Positions 1 through 8,946 of a DNA stretch of 64,000 nucleotides are shown here, piece after piece. Position 1 is the stretch's first letter; the number at the start of each line of letters is the position of its first letter. The notes under the pieces are model-generated. The model did not search any database, was not told the origin of the DNA, and saw nothing but the letters and a program-made list of their open reading frames with translations. The stretch spans positions 13,281-77,280 of the forward strand of contig NZ_CAJPQR010000009.1 of assembly GCF_905372745.1 (NCBI RefSeq), read 5' to 3'. A program made the translations under genes and the position numbers. The stretch is from an uncultured Campylobacter sp. (GTDB taxonomy: Bacteria > Campylobacterota > Campylobacteria > Campylobacterales > Campylobacteraceae).

Positions 1-492
1 GTTTTGCAGCGCCCCGAGTTTTGCGCATACGAGGTGGCGCGCGCAAATATATTTTTCGGCAAAGAAGTGCGCACGATGGGGCTTTACCCGGACTACACGG
101 TTAGGCTTTTTGACAAGACGCGGGCGGAGTTTGACGGGCGAGAGATACACGAAAAGGTCGTTTTAAAAAGCGCGGCAAAAACGGGCGATCAAATCCCGGC
201 CGACGCTGCAAACGGCGCAAATTTAACCGCCGCTAAAAATCAAATCGGCAGGCTAAAAAACCACTTCAAGCACTATGCCTACGACAGCATCGAGCAGTTT
301 ATCGCTAAGCAAAATCGCTACTCGAGCCTTGGCGCAAAGGGCGCAAAATCAAGCAAATTTAAGGCCGTTTTAAATCCCGCGTGGACGTTTTTTAAGCTAT
401 TTTTCCTAAAAGGCGGCTGGCGCGAGGGCTGGCGCGGCTACGTGATAGCAAGGCTTTATGCGCAATACACATTTTGGAAGTACGTAAAATGA
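1..492 (+). CDS. Glycosyltransferase family 2, C-terminal part (LPS core, WaaE/LgtF-like)
   Basis: The reading frame is open from the first base, so the gene starts before the window; 163 residues are visible. They match the C-terminal half of GT2 enzymes that add glucose to the LPS inner core: a tail of the catalytic domain (YTVRLFDKTRAEFDGREIHE), the conserved helix HFKHYAYDSIEQFI, and a basic aromatic C-terminus (GGWREGWRGYVIARLY) likely to lie on the membrane. The N-terminal nucleotide-binding half and the DxD motif are outside the window. The stop overlaps the start of the next heptosyltransferase gene (ATGA), so the two are co-transcribed. The acceptor sugar cannot be read from the sequence. 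Confidence 0.8.
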   Translation, partial: VLQRPEFCAYEVARANIFFGKEVRTMGLYPDYTVRLFDKTRAEFDGREIHEKVVLKSAAKTGDQIPADAANGANLTAAKNQIGRLKNHFKHYAYDSIEQFIAKQNRYSSLGAKGAKSSKFKAVLNPAWTFFKLFFLKGGWREGWRGYVIARLYAQYTFWKYVK

Positions 493-1577
493 AAGATAAA
501 AAAATCAAAATCCTAGTTATGAAATTTAGAAACATCGGCGACGTGCTGCTCACGACTCCGCTCATCGAAAACTTGCGCCGCATCTACCCTGACGCGCAGA
601 TAGATTTCGCGCTAAACAAGGGCACCGAAGCGATGATCGAGGGTAACCCCAACATCCAAAACATCCATATCTACGACCGCGCAAATATAAAAGAGGTCGG
701 CTTTTTCAAGCGACTTTGGCGCGAGCTAAAGTTTATCCGTGCTATCAAAAAGCAAAAATACGACATCGCCGTGCAGACCACGACGGGCGACCGCGGCATC
801 ATCGTCGCAAAATACGCCAAGATAAAAACCATCGTGGGCTTTGAGGGCAAAAATAAAACCGTAAACAAAATAATCACGCACAAAGCCCCTAAAATAGGCG
901 GCCTGCGCCACACCGTGGATAGAAATCTAGACGCCTTAGCCGCGCTCGGGCTTGAGCCTAGCGGCAAAAGAGTCAGCGTGTATTTTGATCCAGAGTGCAT
1001 CAGTCATCTAAATTTACCGCCTAAATTTATCCACGTGCATCTAACTAGCCGCTGGATGTTTAAGTGCGCGGACGACGAAACTATGGCTGCGATAATCGAC
1101 TTTTGCGAAGGGCTTGGCGTGCGCGTAGTGCTGACGGCCGATAACAACGACGCCGAGCTAAAAAAGCTGGACGACGTCCTGGCGCTATGCTCCTCTAGCC
1201 CCGTAAATCTGGGCGGCAAACTCACCCTAAAGCAGACCGCAGCGCTATCAAAGCGCTCTGCGATGTTTATCGGCGTGGATACGGCGATCATGCACCTAGC
1301 CGCAGCCAACGACGTGCCCGTGATCGCGCTGTTTGGGCCTAGCGGGGCGTTTGAGTGGGGGCCGTGGGATAACGATCTAAACGAAAACGGCTACACGCAG
1401 CGCAACGGCAACCAAACTATGGGTAAGCACGCGGTATTTCAAAAAGACTGGGACTTCGTGCCGTGCGACAAAGAGGGGATGATAAAGCACGGCGTGGAGC
1501 GAACACTGATGAGATTTGAGGGCGAGGAGCTAGAAGCGATAAAGAGCAAAATCAGGGAAAATTTAAGCCAAAGCTAA
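489..1577 (+). CDS. Glycosyltransferase family 9, WaaQ-like heptosyltransferase
   Basis: 362 residues. GT9 enzymes transfer heptose from ADP-heptose to the LPS inner core at the cytoplasmic face. The N-terminus carries the GT9 signature (KFRNIGDVLLTTPLIENLRR, about residues 12-31), and the C-terminal Rossmann domain has FIGVDTAIMHLAAANDVPVI with the usual FGPSG. This resembles the putative heptosyltransferase III (RfaQ/WaaQ) group. I chose the ATG at 489 because it overlaps the upstream stop as ATGA; an in-frame TTG five codons earlier has no better support. GT9 members differ in acceptor, so the exact linkage is an inference. Confidence 0.85.
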   Translation: MKDKKIKILVMKFRNIGDVLLTTPLIENLRRIYPDAQIDFALNKGTEAMIEGNPNIQNIHIYDRANIKEVGFFKRLWRELKFIRAIKKQKYDIAVQTTTGDRGIIVAKYAKIKTIVGFEGKNKTVNKIITHKAPKIGGLRHTVDRNLDALAALGLEPSGKRVSVYFDPECISHLNLPPKFIHVHLTSRWMFKCADDETMAAIIDFCEGLGVRVVLTADNNDAELKKLDDVLALCSSSPVNLGGKLTLKQTAALSKRSAMFIGVDTAIMHLAAANDVPVIALFGPSGAFEWGPWDNDLNENGYTQRNGNQTMGKHAVFQKDWDFVPCDKEGMIKHGVERTLMRFEGEELEAIKSKIRENLSQS

Positions 1578-1763
1578 GTAGGCTTTGTAAAATTCGGCCG
1601 CTTTGGCTAAATTTTACGAGCGAATTTGAGCCGCAAGCGGTAAATTTGGCTGTTTTGGTCAAATTTGGTGATTAAATTTATCGGCCGGGCTTGTCATAAA
1701 GTCAAATTTGATTTGAACGCCGGCCGTCAAATTTGAACTTCTTGATTTTATAAATTTGGGTGC

Positions 1764-2177
1764 TTAAATTTGACGCCTAAGCCTTCTTTTCATAAACATA
1801 TACGAGATTACGAAAACGAGCAAACAAACGGGCGCAACGATAATAAACGCTATACTCCAGACTGCCGCACGCTCACTCCAAAAATACCCTGCTGCGAGGC
1901 ACGCCAAAAAGCCGCCGTAAAAAGCGCCGAGCGATAAATTTTCTACCGAAAAAAGTAGTAAACTAAGATTTGGATTTTTTACAAACAGCTTGCTTGGCTT
2001 GAAATCTTTATACCTTTTGAGCAGATACCAAAGCAGCGCGCAAGCTAAAATCGCAAATGTTGCCGCAAAAACGGCAATCCTTAGCGTGCCATCGAAAGGC
2101 AAAACCGCCAAAATCAAAGACGTCACCCACCAAGCGAGCAAGAAAACCATCGGCACCGCCAGCAAATATCTCGCCAT
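1764..2177 (-). CDS. Unknown small integral membrane protein
   Basis: 137 residues, not recognised. Four hydrophobic segments can be seen at about residues 4-26, 31-52, 80-99 and 105-127, with a basic loop (KRYKDFKPSKLFVK) between the second and third and a basic C-terminal tail (MKRRLRRQI). This pattern suggests a four-helix inner-membrane protein with both ends in the cytoplasm. It lies 75 bp downstream of another unknown gene on the same strand, within the LPS core locus. The ribosome-binding site is weak (cgcagg directly before the ATG), so the start is uncertain. No enzymatic motif is visible. Confidence 0.55.
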   Translation of the reverse strand: MARYLLAVPMVFLLAWWVTSLILAVLPFDGTLRIAVFAATFAILACALLWYLLKRYKDFKPSKLFVKNPNLSLLLFSVENLSLGAFYGGFLACLAAGYFWSERAAVWSIAFIIVAPVCLLVFVISYMFMKRRLRRQI

Positions 2178-2252
2178 CCTGCGAAATTTATACCTTTGTT
2201 CTGGTTTTATCCTTTTTCGGCTAATTTCGTTAAGATAAAATTTCGACTAACT

Positions 2253-3080
2253 TTATCCGCCGTGAATCCACATATCCAGCTCCTGTTCCGCCGGGGCTTT
2301 GATATCAAAATCTATATTTCCGCAATTATCGTATGAGAATTTACGTCGCAGATTTTTCATATGGGTATAAGCCAAGACTTCGTTAAGGCTTTCTAAGTTC
2401 TCATATCCGTTTTTTATTCGTATTAAATTTTCTTTGCTTTTGATTTTTGTTAAATCTTCTTTATTGTTAAGCTCGATATACCAACTTATATAACCAGGTC
2501 TGGCATAATTAACAAAAAATTTATTCTCTTTTATTAAAAATGATTTTTCTAAAAACATTTTTCCGTTATGAAATGGATTTTTCTCTTCCGATAAGATAAT
2601 AGGCTGTCTAAAGCCCAAAATTTCATCCTTATATACAAAATATTTTGATAGATCGGAGATATCTATTTGCGTCTTGTCTTTTATCTCATAATCAAAACTC
2701 TTTCTGTCGGTATTTTCAACTAAAAAATCAAACCAGTTTTCTTCATTGAAATCGCCGATTAGATAGAGCTTGGAGATGTGCGCCGTATAAAAACTATGGC
2801 CGAAATTTTTTATATCGTGCTCATCGATAATGGTATTTCGCAGAACCTCATAGTCGTGATATCTTTTAAAATAATTTGTAGCGGCATTTTGAAGCAGCTC
2901 TTCGTTGCTTAAAATTCTATTCTCTTTTAGACAATATCCCTTTTGATATTTGTAATAGCTAAAAATAGTAACTACGCAGGAGCCTTGCGAAGTGGAGTAA
3001 TCCGGCACGATGCGGATAAACAGGGTGCAGAAAAGTAGCGCCGTGGCTATGATTTTAAATTTATATTTGCGAAATTTCAT
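2253..3080 (-). CDS. Unknown membrane-anchored or exported protein
   Basis: 275 residues, not recognised. The N-terminus is basic, followed by one hydrophobic segment (IIATALLFCTLFIRIV), so it is a signal anchor or uncleaved signal; the rest is hydrophilic and probably periplasmic. The body is rich in Lys, Asn, Tyr, Phe and Ile and uses AT-rich codons unlike the GC-richer glycosyltransferase genes around it, which hints at transfer. The ATG at 3080 is preferred over the GTG just before it because AAAGGATCGTG gives better spacing. The C-terminus (PAEQELDMWIHGG) is acidic. No function is assigned. Confidence 0.55.
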   Translation of the reverse strand: MKFRKYKFKIIATALLFCTLFIRIVPDYSTSQGSCVVTIFSYYKYQKGYCLKENRILSNEELLQNAATNYFKRYHDYEVLRNTIIDEHDIKNFGHSFYTAHISKLYLIGDFNEENWFDFLVENTDRKSFDYEIKDKTQIDISDLSKYFVYKDEILGFRQPIILSEEKNPFHNGKMFLEKSFLIKENKFFVNYARPGYISWYIELNNKEDLTKIKSKENLIRIKNGYENLESLNEVLAYTHMKNLRRKFSYDNCGNIDFDIKAPAEQELDMWIHGG

Positions 3081-3197
3081 CACGATCCTTTAGACGCCAA
3101 AGCGAGCAAAAACCTCGCCGCGCGAAATTACGTCCATTATTTCGCGCCTCTCAAATTTGGGCCAAATTTTAGCTAGACTAGTCAAAATACCCAAATT

Positions 3198-3956
3198 TTA
3201 CTTCTTTATCTTCGAGTATATCCCGCCCAAAATGTCGTTTTGATAGATAAAAAGCGTGCGTTTTAGCCATGCGGCGTCCTTTTTGGCGGCGATGCGCTTG
3301 ATAGCCGATAGGTCGCCGTCTGGCCTATTTATACCTCGCTGCGTCGTAAAAAACGCCTCGTAACCGGCCTGCCTAGCTAGACGGATCAAATTTTCGTCGT
3401 ATTTGCCGCGAGGCCAGCACAAAATTTTATCCTCGATGCCCAAATTTGCGAGCATAAACTCGCGGCACCGAGCGAAATTTTCCTCAGGCGGGAGCGCGCC
3501 AAAATACTCGTCAAAATGCGTATGCGTATGCGAGTGAAAGTCAAAAATGTCCCGCATCGCAGCTATCTCGTCAAGACTCAAAAATACGTCCTGCGGACGC
3601 TGGGGCGCTGCTTTTTTGTATTCGGAGTGAGTTAGCTCGATAAACTCGCCCCGCCGCATGCTCGCGCGCTCTATCCACTGCGTCACTAAAAAAACGCTCG
3701 CCCGCAGCCCAAACTCGCGCAAGATAGGGTAGGCGTAAACGTAATTATCCTTCCAACCGTCGTCAAAGGTTATGAGGACGCTTTTTTTAGGCACGGCTAG
3801 CTCGCCCTTTTTATAGGCGATAAATTCGCTCATCGTAAGCGTTTTATAGCCCGCCTCTGCCAAAAACCGCATCTGCGAGGCAAAGTCCTCTGCGCTAGAA
3901 GCGATAAATCCGCCCTTTTTTAAAACGTGATGATACATCAAAACGCTAACGCTCAA
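3198..3956 (-). CDS. Polysaccharide deacetylase (NodB-type)
   Basis: 252 residues. The NodB homology domain is complete: motif 1 ITFDDGW (catalytic and metal Asp pair, about residues 63-69), motif 2 FHSHTHTH (metal His residues), and motif 3 CWPRGKYDENL. These enzymes remove N- or O-acetyl groups from sugars using a metal ion. No signal peptide is seen; the protein begins directly with SVSVLMYHHV, so it may act in the cytoplasm or at the membrane on LPS or O-antigen precursors. The start is TTG behind a strong AAAGGAGG site and overlaps the end of the upstream ligase gene by 11 bp, so both are translated from one message. The substrate is unknown. Confidence 0.88.
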   Translation of the reverse strand: MSVSVLMYHHVLKKGGFIASSAEDFASQMRFLAEAGYKTLTMSEFIAYKKGELAVPKKSVLITFDDGWKDNYVYAYPILREFGLRASVFLVTQWIERASMRRGEFIELTHSEYKKAAPQRPQDVFLSLDEIAAMRDIFDFHSHTHTHFDEYFGALPPEENFARCREFMLANLGIEDKILCWPRGKYDENLIRLARQAGYEAFFTTQRGINRPDGDLSAIKRIAAKKDAAWLKRTLFIYQNDILGGIYSKIKK

Positions 3957-5289
3957 CGCCGCCTCCTTTAGCTCCCGCCCGCGAATTTGCCGCCAGTAAG
4001 ACGAAAAATCCTAGCATATAAAACATATAAAGTATGCGTAAATTTATCGCCTCAAACAGCCCGCGCACGCCAAAATAACACACTAGCGAGATAAAAATCG
4101 CAGCAAAAAGCAGCTCGCGCGAGCGCAGAAAATGCCTAAACGCATACGCCAAAAGCGAAACAAAACCGCCCAGTAGCAGCGCCGTACCGATCGCGCCGTA
4201 GTAGTAGTAATGCCCGATAAAAAACGGCTCGTCGTTAAACCAGTACCGCTCGCCGTTTGGCCTCGTCTGCATCATCGAGATCTGTGCGCCCTTGTCCGCC
4301 TCGTCTCGCAAAAATGCGTCGTACTGCTCCTTGCCGTATCCAAGCCCCGTTAGCGCGCGCGGACTAGCAAAAAGCAGCGGCAAGCGCTCCTTTAAAATCA
4401 AATCGCGCCCCGAGCTAAAGCCCGCACCCGCTATACGCTCTCTCATGCTCTCGTTTTCGAGGTTTGCCTCGCTCACTAGCCCGATCTGGAAAAATTTATA
4501 CATCGCCGTGGGCGAACTCAAAACCGCCGACGACGCGCCCGCGACGCAAACGGCGAAGATAACGGCAAAGAGTTTAAATTTACGTTTCGCTTCGCCGCCT
4601 AAGATATACAAACAAAAACCAAACATAATAAAACAAGCCAGCATCGCTCCCCAGCTGCCCCTAACGCCGCTCAAAATATCAAGCCCTACGGCCGCCAGAC
4701 AAAGCGCGCCGCACGAAACTCGCGCCCAAAGCGGCCTAAAAATAAAAACTCCCGCCAACGCAAAAGGCAAAAATCTATCCACGTAGTCCGCGTACGCTCG
4801 GCGCACGACTCGCGAGTCAAATTCGCCCGCGCTGCCAAGCCTCTCAAACTCGCTAAAAAGCGGCGCGGCGTAGTAGATGCTAATAACCGCAAAGGCCGCT
4901 ATCAGCGCGTAAAAAAATAATTTTGCTTGAGCGGTCTCGCCGTTTGCCGCGACGTAGACGATGAGCAAAAAAGCAAATCCGCGCCCAAACTCGCCCGCAG
5001 CGTTGCCCAGCGAATCAAACTGCGGCGCGTAGGGAAAGGCGGAGATCAAAAACGCGTAAAAGGTGAATGCGATAAGGCAAAACGCGGGCGAGCGAGAAAG
5101 GCTGAAATTTACCCCGACCCTTGCGGCAAATCGCGTCCTATCGGTAAAATAAAGCCAGATCGCGCATACGAGCGCAAGATAAAGCGAGATGTTTTTCGCC
5201 GCCGTCATACGCGGAACGTGCTCGCAAGCGATAAAAACGCAAACGAGGTATAAAGCGGCGTTTTGTAGGCGGTTTTGTAGCTTCGTCAT
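3946..5289 (-). CDS. O-antigen ligase family protein (WaaL-like)
   Basis: 447 residues and almost wholly hydrophobic, with about ten to twelve membrane segments. A larger periplasmic loop (about residues 275-355) carries the charged and aromatic stretch GLGYGKEQYDAFLRDEADKG that is usual in the Wzy_C/WaaL domain. Such proteins join undecaprenyl-linked glycans to lipid A-core in the periplasmic leaflet. The ATG at 5289 is taken as start because AAGGGAG lies 6 bp before it; an upstream ATG nine codons earlier lacks a site. It is the first gene of a two-gene unit with the deacetylase. A Wzy polymerase is an alternative, since the families are hard to tell apart. Confidence 0.75.
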   Translation of the reverse strand: MTKLQNRLQNAALYLVCVFIACEHVPRMTAAKNISLYLALVCAIWLYFTDRTRFAARVGVNFSLSRSPAFCLIAFTFYAFLISAFPYAPQFDSLGNAAGEFGRGFAFLLIVYVAANGETAQAKLFFYALIAAFAVISIYYAAPLFSEFERLGSAGEFDSRVVRRAYADYVDRFLPFALAGVFIFRPLWARVSCGALCLAAVGLDILSGVRGSWGAMLACFIMFGFCLYILGGEAKRKFKLFAVIFAVCVAGASSAVLSSPTAMYKFFQIGLVSEANLENESMRERIAGAGFSSGRDLILKERLPLLFASPRALTGLGYGKEQYDAFLRDEADKGAQISMMQTRPNGERYWFNDEPFFIGHYYYYGAIGTALLLGGFVSLLAYAFRHFLRSRELLFAAIFISLVCYFGVRGLFEAINLRILYMFYMLGFFVLLAANSRAGAKGGGVER

Positions 5290-5451
5290 TTTCTCCCTTA
5301 AATTTAAAGCGCCCATTATAACGATAAAATCATTAAAATCCAGTAAGCGATTTTTAGTCGAATTTTAGCCCGCGCGCTCTCAAAAAAGTCCGTAAATTTA
5401 TAAATTTATGCTAAATTTAGGCTAAATTTTTACAGAATAAAGGCCAAAATT

Positions 5452-6741
5452 TTGATATATTTTCTCATATATTTGCTGATTTACCCATATCTTTTTACGA
5501 TAAAAAAGCTAAAATTTAAAGGCGCAAAAGGCAAAATTTTACTCATACAAACCGCTAAAATCGGCGACTACGCAAACTCGGCCGTGATCTTTGAAAAGCT
5601 GGGCAAATTTGATGTACTCATCGACGAGATAAACCTAGCCTTCGCAAAGCACGACAGCCGAATAGAAAAAATATTTACGATAAACGGCGTAAAACGCAAA
5701 AAAACCTCAAAAATAGGGCTCGCGCTCGAGCTTTTTTCGCACAACTACGAGAGCGTCTACGTGCTGATGCCAAACAGTCTAAATCTCTTTTTAGCGCGCT
5801 GCACGCTGGCTAAAAACATCGTCGCCGTGCACCACTACGCAGCATCTAGCGACTTTGCCCTGCTGGCGCTCGGTATGAAAAAAGTGCTGCATACTCTAAA
5901 TGATCTCACGCTACTAACCTACCTAAAAACGGTCGGCATTAGCGAACTAAAATATGAAAAATGCTTGCAAAAACCGCTTTTTACCCCGCAAGAAAATCTA
6001 ATAAAAAGCGACAAATTTAAGATTGGCGTGAGCCTAAGCGCGGGCAATAAAATGAAAACGCCTACAAAAAAGACTTGGGAAAAAATATTTGAAATTTTCG
6101 CTAAATTTGACTGCGAGGTTTACATTTTCGGCGTCGGCGAGGAGGCTACTCTGCTAAAAAACCTGCTCGCGCAAAATGCGGACCAAAAGCAGGCAAAAAA
6201 TCCTAGCGATAGGCAATTTTGTGCGGATTTGGCCGCTAGCGATACGATCGAAATTTACGGCGGCCTTAAAAATACAAACGAAAAGCATACAAAAGCTCAA
6301 ATTTGCAGCCAAAACGGCACCGGCGGCGAGTCAAATTTAAGCTCGCAAATTTGCGATATTTACGTGAAAAGATTTGGCGAAAATGAGCTAAAAATCATCT
6401 CCTTAATCGATAAAATCAAGCTTGAGGGGCTGCCGTTTTACCTCTCGCAGATGCAGCTTTACGCAAGCTCCGATACCGGCAACTACTACGTCGCAGATAG
6501 CGTGCGCACGCCCACGATCTGCCTGATGGGGCCCTGCTTTGCTAGCGAGCAAAGAGGCGTCGCCGACTCGCTCGTCATAAACTCGCATTTATCGCCCGTT
6601 AGCTCCGTGTTTAAAACCGTACGCGATATCGACGCGAGCGCGTTTTTCGAGCTTAGCGAGCAAAATCTCGCAGACATCGAGGCCTTCGTCAAAGCTCGCT
6701 ATATATCCTATCTATCCCGCGAAGATAATTTTCTATGCTAA
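5452..6741 (+). CDS. Glycosyltransferase family 9 protein with a low-complexity insertion
   Basis: 429 residues, longer than the usual 310-360 of GT9. The N-terminus begins with a hydrophobic stretch (MIYFLIYLLIYPYLF), a possible membrane anchor, followed by the GT9 core ILLIQTAKIGDYANSAVIFEKL. The C-terminal donor-binding part has LYASSDTGNYYVADSVRTPTI, the counterpart of the usual DTGxxHLA motif, but with Tyr where His is typical. Between about residues 240 and 305 lies a polar segment rich in Gln, Asn and Lys, encoded by DNA with four AAATTT hexamers. The start is TTG with aaagg upstream. The gene converges with the next one and their ends overlap by 53 bp. Confidence 0.78.
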   Translation: MIYFLIYLLIYPYLFTIKKLKFKGAKGKILLIQTAKIGDYANSAVIFEKLGKFDVLIDEINLAFAKHDSRIEKIFTINGVKRKKTSKIGLALELFSHNYESVYVLMPNSLNLFLARCTLAKNIVAVHHYAASSDFALLALGMKKVLHTLNDLTLLTYLKTVGISELKYEKCLQKPLFTPQENLIKSDKFKIGVSLSAGNKMKTPTKKTWEKIFEIFAKFDCEVYIFGVGEEATLLKNLLAQNADQKQAKNPSDRQFCADLAASDTIEIYGGLKNTNEKHTKAQICSQNGTGGESNLSSQICDIYVKRFGENELKIISLIDKIKLEGLPFYLSQMQLYASSDTGNYYVADSVRTPTICLMGPCFASEQRGVADSLVINSHLSPVSSVFKTVRDIDASAFFELSEQNLADIEAFVKARYISYLSREDNFLC

Positions 6742-7876
6742 ATGCCTTTATAACGGCATCGTCGGGGCTTTTTGAGGCTGGCTTACGCAAGCTCTCAAAG
6801 CAGACTAAAAGCGCGTCCGAGCTTCTTTGAACTATAAAAAAATCTTGCTTTTTTGAGGAGATTTCATAAATCTCCCTTATGACGGCGATGTCCGAATACA
6901 CGACGCCAAGCCCGCAACCAAGCGCCTCGATGACGACTCTAGGTAGTCCCTCATCACTGGAAAATCCAAGCACGTAGTCGCACGCGGCATAAATCTCGTC
7001 CATCTTGGAAACAAAGCCTAAATACTCGGCCTTACCTGATTTTATCAGCGCGTCAAATTTGGCTTTCGCGTCCGCCTTTAGCTCGCCTCCGCCTGCAAAA
7101 TAGACCTTTACATCGCTTCTTTTTAGCCCCACAAGCGCGTCAAAAACGAGCTCGTGACCTTTAAGCGTCAAGAAATTTGCAGGCATTACGATATTTATTT
7201 TTTCGGCGTCAAATTTGGCTTTTAGAGTGCCGTTTTTATCGTCGCCGCTATTTTTTAAATTTGACCGAGAACGGCTCAAATTTTCGCTCGCCTCAGATTT
7301 TTCCCGCTTTAAAACTGGCGCCTCTACGGGATTATAAACCACGTTTTTAGGCATATTTATCTGCGCGGCATAAAATTCGTAAGTCGCGTTTGAAACGCAA
7401 ACGGGCGTAAATTTTAGCTGCTTTAAAATCTCAAGCTTAAAGGACTCGACGGCCGAGTTTTTGCGCAAGTGCTGCACTACCGCGATATTTAGGGCGTTTG
7501 CGGCGGCGATATAAGCAAGATTGGTTGAAAAATGATTGTTTAAATGCACTACGTCTGGCCGCACCTGCCGCAGCAAGCAAAGCGCGTAGTCGTAGTCTTT
7601 TTTATAAAGGTATTTTGCCAAAATTTGCCCGCCCAGCGCGCGTAAAAGCTCTTTTTTTAGCTTTGAGGGCTGCTTTTTGGGCGCAAATTTTATAAATTTA
7701 GCTCCGGTTTCTTCTATGATTTGCGAGATTTTGCGTCCGCCCGTTTCGTAATCGGTCTCGAAAAATGCGCAAAGCTCGCACTTTTGCTGCGCGGCAAGTT
7801 CCCGCAAAAGATACAAAAAACTCTTCGTCCCGCCGCCGTATTCGCGCCCCGTATCGACGAACAAAATCTTTTTCAA
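6689..7876 (-). CDS. Glycosyltransferase family 4 (GT-B fold)
   Basis: 395 residues. The N-terminal domain starts KKILFVDTGREYGGGTKSFL, typical of the GT4 acceptor domain. The C-terminal domain carries GHELVFDALVGL, FAGGGEL and the E-x7-E nucleotide-sugar motif in SSDEGLPRVVIEALGCG. A retaining transfer of a sugar to LPS core is likely. I place the start at the TTG at 7876: it follows an AAAGGAAATGAT site and overlaps the stop of the upstream GT9 gene as TTGA. A Ser/Asn/Lys-rich linker (about residues 205-240) joins the two domains and contains three AAATTT hexamers. The donor and acceptor cannot be deduced. Confidence 0.85.
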   Translation of the reverse strand: MKKILFVDTGREYGGGTKSFLYLLRELAAQQKCELCAFFETDYETGGRKISQIIEETGAKFIKFAPKKQPSKLKKELLRALGGQILAKYLYKKDYDYALCLLRQVRPDVVHLNNHFSTNLAYIAAANALNIAVVQHLRKNSAVESFKLEILKQLKFTPVCVSNATYEFYAAQINMPKNVVYNPVEAPVLKREKSEASENLSRSRSNLKNSGDDKNGTLKAKFDAEKINIVMPANFLTLKGHELVFDALVGLKRSDVKVYFAGGGELKADAKAKFDALIKSGKAEYLGFVSKMDEIYAACDYVLGFSSDEGLPRVVIEALGCGLGVVYSDIAVIREIYEISSKKQDFFIVQRSSDALLVCFESLRKPASKSPDDAVIKAFSIENYLRGIDRIYSEL

Positions 7877-8946
7877 ATCATTTCCTTTAGCATCTCCCAG
7901 ACCTCGCGTGCCTCGATTTGCAGCATGCACTCCTGAAATTTGCAGTTTTTACCGACGCAAGGAGAACAGGTGCGCGGCTTTTTGATAAATTTATGGATAT
8001 TTTCGTCAAAATCGGGATTTGAGTTTACGGGCGAAGCGACTGCAAAAAGCCCGATCGTAGGCGTTTTTAGCGCAGCTGCGACATGTAGCGGACCGGTATC
8101 GGGCGTGACAAGCACATCAAGCCTAGCTATCAGCGCGGCAGCCTCTCGCAGACTAAATTTACCCGCCGCATCTATCACGTGCGCGCTTCTTAACTCCTCG
8201 TCTAACTGCGCGGTCATCGCTCGCTCGGCGGGGCTGCCCGTTAGCACGATGACGGCGTCCGTGCGCTCCAAAATAATTCCCGCCAGCTCCCGCCAACGCT
8301 GCCAAAACCACTGCCTGGAAACCGTGCTAGCCCCCATCTGAAAGCCGATAAATTTGCGTTTGCCGTCTTTTTTTAGCATTTCATCGACGCGGGCGAAATC
8401 CTCATCGCGCAGATACAAATTTAGCCTCGTGTCGCGACTTTTGATGCCTACGAATTTAAGCTGCTCGAGGCGGTTTAGCACTACGTACCTCTCATCTCCG
8501 TAAGGCTCGGGCGCATTTGAGTGAAAGGGGCTAAATTTATTGCCGGCATTTGGCAGCTTAAAGACGTATTTTGCGCCGCTTAAAACGGCTAGCGGCGTAG
8601 CCTGCGGCTCGTTTGAGTGCAGGATAAAAACTATGTCGGGTTTTATCTTTTTTAGCTGCGATAAAGCGCGCAAAAAGCCGCCTTTTTTGCCGTCGTAAAG
8701 TAAAATTTCGTCAACATTCGGATCTGTTTTAAAAAGCGGCGCGGTAGATGGATTTAGCAGGGCGACAGTGCGAACGTGCGGGAAATTTTGCCGAAAGACG
8801 CGAAAAATCGGCGTGTTAAAAATCGTATCGCCAAGCGCGGTGTTACTAAAAAAACAGACCGTTTGGACGGGCTGCGTAACCAGCTGCGTTTTGCGCACGC
8901 TTTTAAATCGCAAAATGAGCCGCGCCGCGCTCTCAAAGAGCCTCAT
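7873..8946 (-). CDS. Glycosyltransferase family 9, heptosyltransferase-like
   Basis: 357 residues. GT9 hallmarks are present: an N-terminal FFSNTALGDTIFNTPIFRVF and a C-terminal VTPDTGPLHVAAALKTPTIGLF with the His that contacts ADP-heptose. A Cys-rich tail (CSPCVGKNCKFQECM) resembles the CMPC..CP tails of heptosyltransferases. The start at 8946 (ATG) is chosen because GGAAG lies 6 bp before it; it overlaps the end of the upstream GT4 gene by 14 bp. It belongs to a four-gene run of alternating GT9 and GT4 genes (10914 to 6689) with overlapping ends, so one transcript probably builds one core branch. Confidence 0.85.
   Translation of the reverse strand: MRLFESAARLILRFKSVRKTQLVTQPVQTVCFFSNTALGDTIFNTPIFRVFRQNFPHVRTVALLNPSTAPLFKTDPNVDEILLYDGKKGGFLRALSQLKKIKPDIVFILHSNEPQATPLAVLSGAKYVFKLPNAGNKFSPFHSNAPEPYGDERYVVLNRLEQLKFVGIKSRDTRLNLYLRDEDFARVDEMLKKDGKRKFIGFQMGASTVSRQWFWQRWRELAGIILERTDAVIVLTGSPAERAMTAQLDEELRSAHVIDAAGKFSLREAAALIARLDVLVTPDTGPLHVAAALKTPTIGLFAVASPVNSNPDFDENIHKFIKKPRTCSPCVGKNCKFQECMLQIEAREVWEMLKEMI

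Noticed and set aside
4292..4786. A 164-codon plus-strand frame opposite the O-antigen ligase gene
   Set aside because: It is antisense to a gene with clear membrane segments and ribosome site; low-complexity Ser/Ala/Lys content marks it as a shadow frame.
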